From Candidatus Izemoplasma sp. (GTDB lineage Bacteria; Bacillota_I; Bacilli_A; Izemoplasmatales; Izemoplasmataceae), in NCBI GenBank assembly GCA_007123975.1, contig SLFZ01000089.1:1-10609 (forward strand): a stretch of 10,609 nucleotides of DNA, in the 5' to 3' direction. The translations under genes and the position numbers were made by a program. Below the pieces are notes generated by a model. That model was not told the origin of the DNA. It ran no database searches and saw only the letters and a program-made list of their open reading frames with translations. Of the stretch, positions 7,137 through 10,609 are shown one piece after another (the first letter of the stretch is position 1; every line of letters starts with the position of its first letter).

Positions 7137-7916
7137 TTAATCAATCAAGCCGAGCTTGATAAAGGCTTTTTCAATGCCATCTTTATGACAATCGTCGGTC
7201 ACGTCGTCGGCGACTGCTTTAAGTTCATCGCACGCGTTCCCCATGGCGATGCCAACGTGGGCTTCTTGAATCATTCCGATGTCGTTATGGCCATCGCCAA
7301 TCGCGATGGTGTCTTCGTGTTTAACGCCGAGATGACGCTTTAAGATACGCATGCCGACTTCTTTCATCCCACCGGATTGATTGACGTCGATGCCATAAGG
7401 GCATGAGACGTTGAACGATAGCTCAGGGAAGCGTTCGGACAAGGGGACAAGGTCGTGTTCCTCGGTAAACAGAATCATCTGCAATATGGTCTTTTCTTGA
7501 TATGCATTTGCATCTTCTTGTGGTGATTCGAGGTGAAAATGGTCGCTGAACTTTTGCGGAAGATTCGTTCGTATTCGATGCACCACGTAATCTGTCTCAG
7601 TCTCAAAGCCAATCTCTAACCCTTCGGCATCCATGGTTTCAACGAAGTTTTTCACTAAATCACGGTCGATGCCATCATTAAGCAGCACCGTCCCATCATG
7701 CACAACATACCGCCCGTTCGCGGCGATGTAGGTATGGATGTCTAACGTTTCCTCTATGCCATAAAACAAGCATGGTGGACGACCGGTCGCTATCACCACC
7801 GTGTGCCCGTTTTCCTTCAAGCGACGAATCGCCCTTTTGGTCGACGGGGGTATCCAATCTTGGCTGTGGTCGATGATCGTGCCATCCAAATCCATAAAGA
7901 TAAGCTTTTTGTTCAT
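7137..7916 (-). CDS. Cof-type HAD superfamily phosphatase (subclass IIB)
   Basis: A 259-residue HAD hydrolase with all four catalytic motifs. Motif I is DLDGT (nucleophile D9, acid/base D11), motif II is T44 in IATGR, motif III is K185 in GGMKEVG, and motif IV is GDGHND (207-212, with D208 and D212 for Mg2+). The alpha/beta cap between motifs II and III (about 80-180) and the C-terminal AMGNA...LK place it in the Cof/IIB group. These are soluble phosphatases of sugar phosphates, flavin or nucleotide phosphates; substrate cannot be read from sequence. The ATG has a strong GGAGG five bases upstream. It begins only 20 bases after the SRP RNA's U-tract and no promoter fits that gap, so it may depend on read-through or an unseen promoter. 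Confidence 0.92.
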   Translation of the reverse strand: MNKKLIFMDLDGTIIDHSQDWIPPSTKRAIRRLKENGHTVVIATGRPPCLFYGIEETLDIHTYIAANGRYVVHDGTVLLNDGIDRDLVKNFVETMDAEGLEIGFETETDYVVHRIRTNLPQKFSDHFHLESPQEDANAYQEKTILQMILFTEEHDLVPLSERFPELSFNVSCPYGIDVNQSGGMKEVGMRILKRHLGVKHEDTIAIGDGHNDIGMIQEAHVGIAMGNACDELKAVADDVTDDCHKDGIEKAFIKLGLID

Positions 7917-7936
7917 GGTGTCCTCCAGACTGCGTT

Positions 7937-8054
7937 AAAAAGATTTCCCACCAAGCATCCCCACCCACATAGTCAGAAAACTTAAGGCTGCTTCGTTCCC
8001 GATCTGACCTGGTTCGTCGCTGCCTATTGAATGGGGATGCGTGATGGGAAATCT
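7937..8054 (-). ncRNA. ffs: Signal recognition particle RNA (4.5S-like, Alu-less)
   Basis: On the minus strand the SRP RNA helix 8 core is present: CCAGGTCAGAT, CGGGAACG (GGAA tetraloop closed by two pairs) and AAGCAGCC. This matches the bacterial pattern GGTCAGGTCCGGAAGGAAGCAGCC, with CC/GG closing pairs replaced by CG/CG, which keeps pairing. The ends form a long terminal helix: AGATTTCCCATCAC with following GCATCCCC (from 8054) pairs with GGGGATGC then GGTGGGAAATCT (to 7941), about 26 pairs with one mismatch. A T5 run follows, which doubles as a terminator. About 118 nt, with no Alu domain. The RNA binds Ffh and SRP receptor for co-translational membrane targeting. Position next to tadA is typical of Firmicutes. 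The exact 5' end may lie up to ten bases further upstream. Confidence 0.93.
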
Positions 8055-8071
8055 CACCATCTTGTAGTATT

Positions 8072-8100
8072 ACTATAACGTATTTTTGGCTGTTCGTAAA
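8072..8100 (-). promoter_or_regulatory. Promoter for the SRP RNA
   Basis: On the minus strand TTTACG (8100-8095) and TATAGT (8077-8072) are 17 bases apart. The element lies across the 3' end of tadA, with the tadA stop codon (8075-8073) inside the -10 box. It predicts initiation near 8065, just ahead of the terminal helix of the SRP RNA. Confidence 0.6.
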
Positions 8101-8534
8101 GCGTTAAAGAACGCCTTTAGCATCTCGCTTGATTCTAAAGCCAGGACGCCGCTTTCGACCTCGACGCGGTGATTAAAGGGGACATCAAACAAATTAACTT
8201 GAGAGGCATGCGCACCGTGTTTGGGGTCGGTTGCGCCATACACCACACGCTTGATGCGCGATTGGATAATGGCGCCGGCACACATCGGGCACGGCTCGAG
8301 TGTCACATACACCGTTGCTTCTTCAAGCCGCCACATGTTGAGTGCTTTGCAGGCGCGGTCAATGGCGATGAGTTCTGCGTGCGCAAGCACGGTTTGGTCG
8401 TGTTCACGTGTGTTGTGCGCACGGGCGACAATCTCACCGTCAACGACAATCACGGCACCGATTGGAACCTCGCCTTTTTCACGTGCTTTGTCGGCTTCTT
8501 TAAGAGCTTCTTTCATGAACGCTTTGTCGTTCAT
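8073..8534 (-). CDS. tadA: tRNA-specific adenosine deaminase TadA
   Basis: A 153-residue zinc-dependent deaminase that converts A34 of tRNA-Arg(ACG) to inosine. The zinc site and catalytic proton shuttle are visible: HAE (H52, E54) and PCPMC (C82, C85). The substrate-contacting HNTRE (40-44) and GAVIV strand (26-30) are also present; length is normal for TadA. The start at 8534 comes one base after the tdk stop and has AAGGAG seven bases upstream, inside the end of tdk. The frame opens 22 codons further upstream (8600), but that extension runs within tdk and does not resemble TadA. It is likely co-transcribed and translationally coupled with tdk. The SRP RNA promoter overlaps its 3' end. Confidence 0.96.
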   Translation of the reverse strand: MNDKAFMKEALKEADKAREKGEVPIGAVIVVDGEIVARAHNTREHDQTVLAHAELIAIDRACKALNMWRLEEATVYVTLEPCPMCAGAIIQSRIKRVVYGATDPKHGAHASQVNLFDVPFNHRVEVESGVLALESSEMLKAFFNALRTAKNTL

Positions 8535-8535
8535 G

Positions 8536-9135
8536 TTAGCGCTCCTTATAGGGTTTGGGTTTCCGATACACTCGGTGGCACTTACGGCAGCGGGCTTCAT
8601 AGGACTCGCTCGCGCCGATCAAGACAATGGGGTCCATGTAACGAGCGGGTTTCCCATCGACGATGCGCTGAGTCCGCGTGGCCGGTGAGCCACATTTGAC
8701 GCACACTGCGCTAAGTTTGGTGACGTACTCGGCAATCGACAACAGCGTCGGCATAAAACTAAAGGGCTCGGCGCGGAAGTCGGTGTCGAGGCCGCCGACG
8801 ATGACGCGTTTGCCTTGGTCGGCGAAATGTTCGATGATTTCCGGTGTTTTGCCGTCGAGAAACTGCACCTCATCGATGGCGATGACGTCGGTCTCTTTGG
8901 TGACGTGTTTAAACATGTCTTCCGCTCTGGCAATGTTGATTGATTTCGTCTTCGATTTGTTGTGTGAGACAATTTCGCTTTCGCCGTAACGGTTGTCGAT
9001 TTCGGGTTTGAACACGACAATGTTTTTCTTTGCGTACTCAAGCCTACGTACACGCCGAATCATCTCTTCGGTCTTCCCGGCGAACATCGGCCCGGTGATG
9101 ACTTCAATCCAACCTTCTTTTTGTTTAAGCACCAC
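8536..9135 (-). CDS. tdk: Thymidine kinase (type II, TK1-like)
   Basis: A 199-residue enzyme phosphorylating thymidine with ATP in pyrimidine salvage, in the cytosol as a tetramer. Features are P-loop GPMFAGKT (15-22), DEVQF (88-92) with the catalytic Glu89, and GLDTDFRAEPF (115-125). A structural zinc site has C145, C148, C183 and C186, and the thymidine-binding lasso (about 152-167) contains TRTQR. The start is GTG at 9135 (a second GTG follows immediately at 9132); AGAGGGG lies five to eight bases upstream. It has its own promoter after the rpmE terminator. The neighbours rpmE and tadA are plausible, as tdk commonly follows rpmE in Firmicutes. Confidence 0.97.
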   Translation of the reverse strand: MVLKQKEGWIEVITGPMFAGKTEEMIRRVRRLEYAKKNIVVFKPEIDNRYGESEIVSHNKSKTKSINIARAEDMFKHVTKETDVIAIDEVQFLDGKTPEIIEHFADQGKRVIVGGLDTDFRAEPFSFMPTLLSIAEYVTKLSAVCVKCGSPATRTQRIVDGKPARYMDPIVLIGASESYEARCRKCHRVYRKPKPYKER

Positions 9136-9173
9136 GCTATCCCCTCTTTCAATCTATTCGCGGTTCTACCATC

Positions 9174-9201
9174 ATTATACACCGTATCGCTCAAGCCCCA
9201 A
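9174..9201 (-). promoter_or_regulatory. Promoter for tdk-tadA
   Basis: A perfect TATAAT lies at 9179-9174 on the minus strand, with a weak TTGGGG (9201-9196) 16 bases upstream. It sits between the rpmE terminator and tdk and predicts a leader of about 30 bases. Confidence 0.6.
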
Positions 9202-9202
9202 C

Positions 9203-9227
9203 AAAAAAGCCACCGAGGTGGCTTTTT
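9203..9227 (-). terminator. Rho-independent terminator of rpmE
   Basis: On the minus strand AAAAAGCCAC, loop CTCG and GTGGCTTTTTT form a compact hairpin with A- and T-tracts on both sides, starting six bases after the rpmE stop codon. It is sequence-symmetric and could work in both directions, but no plus-strand gene ends here. Confidence 0.9.
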
Positions 9228-9233
9228 CTCGTG

Positions 9234-9461
9234 CTATTTCTCTTCTTCGGTTTGTGTTTTGCTCATGCCGTAACGCTTCTTAAAGCGTTCCACGCGGCCT
9301 GCGGCTGATGCGTGTTTCTGCTTGCCGGTGTAGAACGGATGACAGTTTGAACATGTATCGACACGAATGTCGCCCTTTACGGATCCAGTTTCAAACGTGT
9401 TACCGCATGTGGTGCATGTGACGGTCACCGTTTTGTAGTCGGGATGAATGCCTTTTTTCAT
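9234..9461 (-). CDS. rpmE: 50S ribosomal protein L31 (zinc-binding form)
   Basis: A 75-residue L31 beginning MKKGIHPDY. The four cysteines C16, C19, C37 and C40 form the zinc site of the C+ form, followed by HPFYTGKQK and GRVERFKKRYG, which are family hallmarks. L31 bridges the two ribosomal subunits; C+ forms also store zinc and may be replaced by a Cys-less paralogue under zinc limitation, which is not in this window. The start at 9461 is preferred: AAGGAG lies eight bases upstream, and the alternative ATG at 9482 would place that site inside the gene and sits almost at the predicted transcript start. It is a single-gene unit with a promoter and terminator. Confidence 0.97.
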   Translation of the reverse strand: MKKGIHPDYKTVTVTCTTCGNTFETGSVKGDIRVDTCSNCHPFYTGKQKHASAAGRVERFKKRYGMSKTQTEEEK

Positions 9462-9490
9462 TGCTACTGCTCCTTCCGCCATGATTTTTC

Positions 9491-9518
9491 ATCATAGTAA
9501 GTTTTCTCAGCGTGTCAA
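9491..9518 (-). promoter_or_regulatory. Promoter for rpmE
   Basis: A perfect TTGACA (9518-9513) and TATGAT (9496-9491) are 16 bases apart on the minus strand. The predicted start is near 9484, giving a leader of about 23 bases to the ATG at 9461. No palindromic Zur-like operator is obvious. Confidence 0.7.
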
Positions 9519-9605
9519 TTATAACAAAATCACCCATAACATGCAAGCGATTTTAATGGCTTTCAAAATACCGTGTCAGAAGGATGCATTTTCGCGTAAT
9601 CCCTG

Positions 9606-9614
9606 TGGTATAAT
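9606..9614 (+). promoter_or_regulatory. Extended -10 promoter of the fumarase operon
   Basis: TGGTATAAT at 9606-9614 is a consensus extended -10. No good -35 is found at 16-18 bases upstream. Transcription would begin near 9621, leaving about 19 bases that carry the GAGGTGA ribosome binding site (9629-9635). The 9519-9605 stretch between the divergent promoters holds no clear operator. Confidence 0.65.
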
Positions 9615-9639
9615 GGGCTTGGATAAACGAGGTGACCCT

Positions 9640-10479
9640 ATGCGTACGATTGAAAAATCGGCCGTCATTGACGCCGTCAAGAAAACCCTTATTGAAGCAA
9701 ACTATGCGCTTGATGAGACGCTCGTCTCGTTTTTACGGCGTGCGAAGGAAAAAGAAACGAACGACCTATCGCGCTCAATACTCGAAGACATCCTCGCCAA
9801 TGAATCCTACGCACGCGAAGGACACGCCCCGCTTTGTCAAGACACCGGCGTTGTCGTTGCGTTTGCCGAAGTTGGCTATGGCCTCGCGCTTGATTTCGAC
9901 CTGTATGAAGCCATCAACGACGGCGTACGCAAGGCCTACGACGAAGGCTATCTTCGTAAATCGGTTGTGAAGCACCCTTTTCAACGCGAAAACACCCGAG
10001 ACAACACCCCGGCCATCGTGCACACCAAACTCGTCCCGGGCGACAAGCTCACCCTTAAACTCGCCACCAAAGGCGCCGGCAGCGAAAACATGAGCAAGGT
10101 TGTGATGTTGACGCCGGCCGACGGCATCGAAGGCGTCAAGAAACTCGTGCTCGACACGATTTTTTCAGCCGGTGGAAAACCGTGCCCGCCAATTATCGTC
10201 GGCATCGGCCTCGGTGGAAACTTTGAAAAAAGCGCCATCCTCGCTAAAGAAGCAATACTACGTAATCTAGAAGACGAGAGTCCCGACCCCGATATCCGTG
10301 CCTTAGAGCGGGAGTTGCTGCATGAAATCAACCGCCTCGGGATCGGCCCGATGGGCGTCGGTGGCGACACGACCTGCCTCGCCGTTAAAATCAACACCTA
10401 CCCGATGCATATTGCCTCACTCCCCGTCGCCATCAACATCCAGTGCCACTCAGCCCGTCATTTGGAGGTGGTGTTATGA
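9640..10479 (+). CDS. Class I fumarate hydratase, alpha subunit
   Basis: A 279-residue subunit of the two-subunit, oxygen-sensitive 4Fe-4S hydro-lyase interconverting fumarate and malate. Three cysteines in conserved settings can hold the cluster: C66 in PLCQDTG (64-70), C182 in CPPIIVGIGLGG (182-193) and C269 in INIQCHSARH (265-274). GAGSENMSKV (145-154) and MGVGGDTT (238-245) are also typical. The ATG at 9640 lies seven bases after GAGG and after the promoter; the frame is open further upstream (9448) but that part is non-homologous and precedes the promoter. The end overlaps the beta-subunit start (ATGA). Alternative: alpha subunit of L-tartrate dehydratase, which is homologous; the split architecture alone does not separate them. 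Confidence 0.93.
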   Translation: MRTIEKSAVIDAVKKTLIEANYALDETLVSFLRRAKEKETNDLSRSILEDILANESYAREGHAPLCQDTGVVVAFAEVGYGLALDFDLYEAINDGVRKAYDEGYLRKSVVKHPFQRENTRDNTPAIVHTKLVPGDKLTLKLATKGAGSENMSKVVMLTPADGIEGVKKLVLDTIFSAGGKPCPPIIVGIGLGGNFEKSAILAKEAILRNLEDESPDPDIRALERELLHEINRLGIGPMGVGGDTTCLAVKINTYPMHIASLPVAINIQCHSARHLEVVL

Positions 10480-10609
10480 AACGTTTAAAACCACCCCTGA
10501 CCGACGACATCATCCGTGATTTGCGTGTCGGCGACAAGGTCCTCATTTCTGGTACCATCTACGCCGCGCGCGACCAAGCACACCTGCGTCTCATCAAAGA
10601 CGACAATCC
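10476..10609 (+). CDS. Class I fumarate hydratase, beta subunit (5' part, truncated by window edge)
   Basis: The first 44 codons of the beta subunit. GDKVLISGTIYAARDQAH (19-36) matches the N-terminal beta-domain signature of class I fumarases (GD.VLISG.IYTARDAAH). The start overlaps the alpha-subunit stop as ATGA and has GGAGG seven bases upstream, so the pair is translationally coupled and should be made in equal amounts. The reading frame is open at position 10609 and continues outside the window. Confidence 0.9.
   Translation, partial: MKRLKPPLTDDIIRDLRVGDKVLISGTIYAARDQAHLRLIKDDN

Noticed and set aside
6846..7343. 165-codon open frame on the plus strand across mnmG and the HAD gene
   Set aside because: It is antisense to two well-supported genes, spans their intergenic promoter, and its translation shows no domain; it looks like a shadow of the GC-rich coding pattern.
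8535..8600. 22-codon N-terminal extension of TadA
   Set aside because: It is entirely inside tdk in another frame, with no family similarity, while the ATG at 8534 has AAGGAG at ideal spacing.
8169..8699. 176-codon plus-strand open frame opposite tadA and tdk
   Set aside because: It is antisense to two genes with complete catalytic motifs, and no ribosome binding site or recognisable protein features were found.
9448..9639. 64-codon N-terminal extension of the fumarase alpha subunit
   Set aside because: It crosses the rpmE promoter and the fumarase extended -10, has no similarity to fumarases, and the ATG at 9640 has a good GAGG site.
10476..10479. Possible use of TGA as tryptophan (Mycoplasma code 4)
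   Set aside because: TGA ends the fumarase alpha subunit and membrane protein A in ATGA overlaps with well-placed downstream starts, and Trp codons in mnmG are TGG, so the standard bacterial code fits.

Overview
The window reads as a chromosomal, near-origin segment of a low-to-moderate GC member of the Firmicutes/Tenericutes, probably a Mollicutes-related lineage that keeps the standard genetic code (Izemoplasma-, Acholeplasma- or Erysipelotrichia-like). This placement is inference. It rests on the rsmG-parA-parB-DUF951 order typical of Firmicutes origin regions, the tdk/rpmE and tadA/SRP-RNA neighbourhoods, strong AGGAGG-type ribosome binding sites, a short Alu-less SRP RNA, and the use of TGA as a stop in two tight ATGA gene overlaps (3237-3240 and 10476-10479) while TGG encodes Trp. 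A two-subunit 4Fe-4S fumarase suggests an anaerobic or microaerophilic lifestyle.

Layout: everything from 1 to about 9.46 kb is read from the minus strand; the last 1 kb is read from the plus strand. In minus-strand transcription order: rpmE (9461-9234) with its own promoter and terminator; tdk and tadA as a tight pair; a gene for the SRP RNA (about 8054-7937) with its own promoter; a Cof-type HAD phosphatase; mnmG with a promoter and a terminator; then a six-gene run rsmG - membrane protein A - membrane protein B - parA - parB - DUF951, with gaps of 11, -4, 54, -8 and 15 bases; and finally tRNA-Tyr with its own promoter. Diverging from rpmE is an operon for the alpha and beta subunits of class I fumarate hydratase; the beta subunit runs off the right edge.

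The genes are mainly core housekeeping: translation and RNA maturation (tRNA-Tyr, rsmG, mnmG, tadA, L31), membrane targeting (SRP RNA), nucleotide salvage (tdk) and chromosome segregation (parAB).

The unusual part is the insertion of two consecutive, probably paralogous six-helix membrane proteins between rsmG and parA. Their cytosolic C-terminal halves look like eroded HD-GYP/HD-type domains lacking most metal ligands, and they appear co-transcribed with the chromosome-partition genes. A second oddity is the parA start. Its only strong Shine-Dalgarno sits about 26 bases upstream and instead fronts a 14-codon out-of-frame leader that overlaps the parA start.
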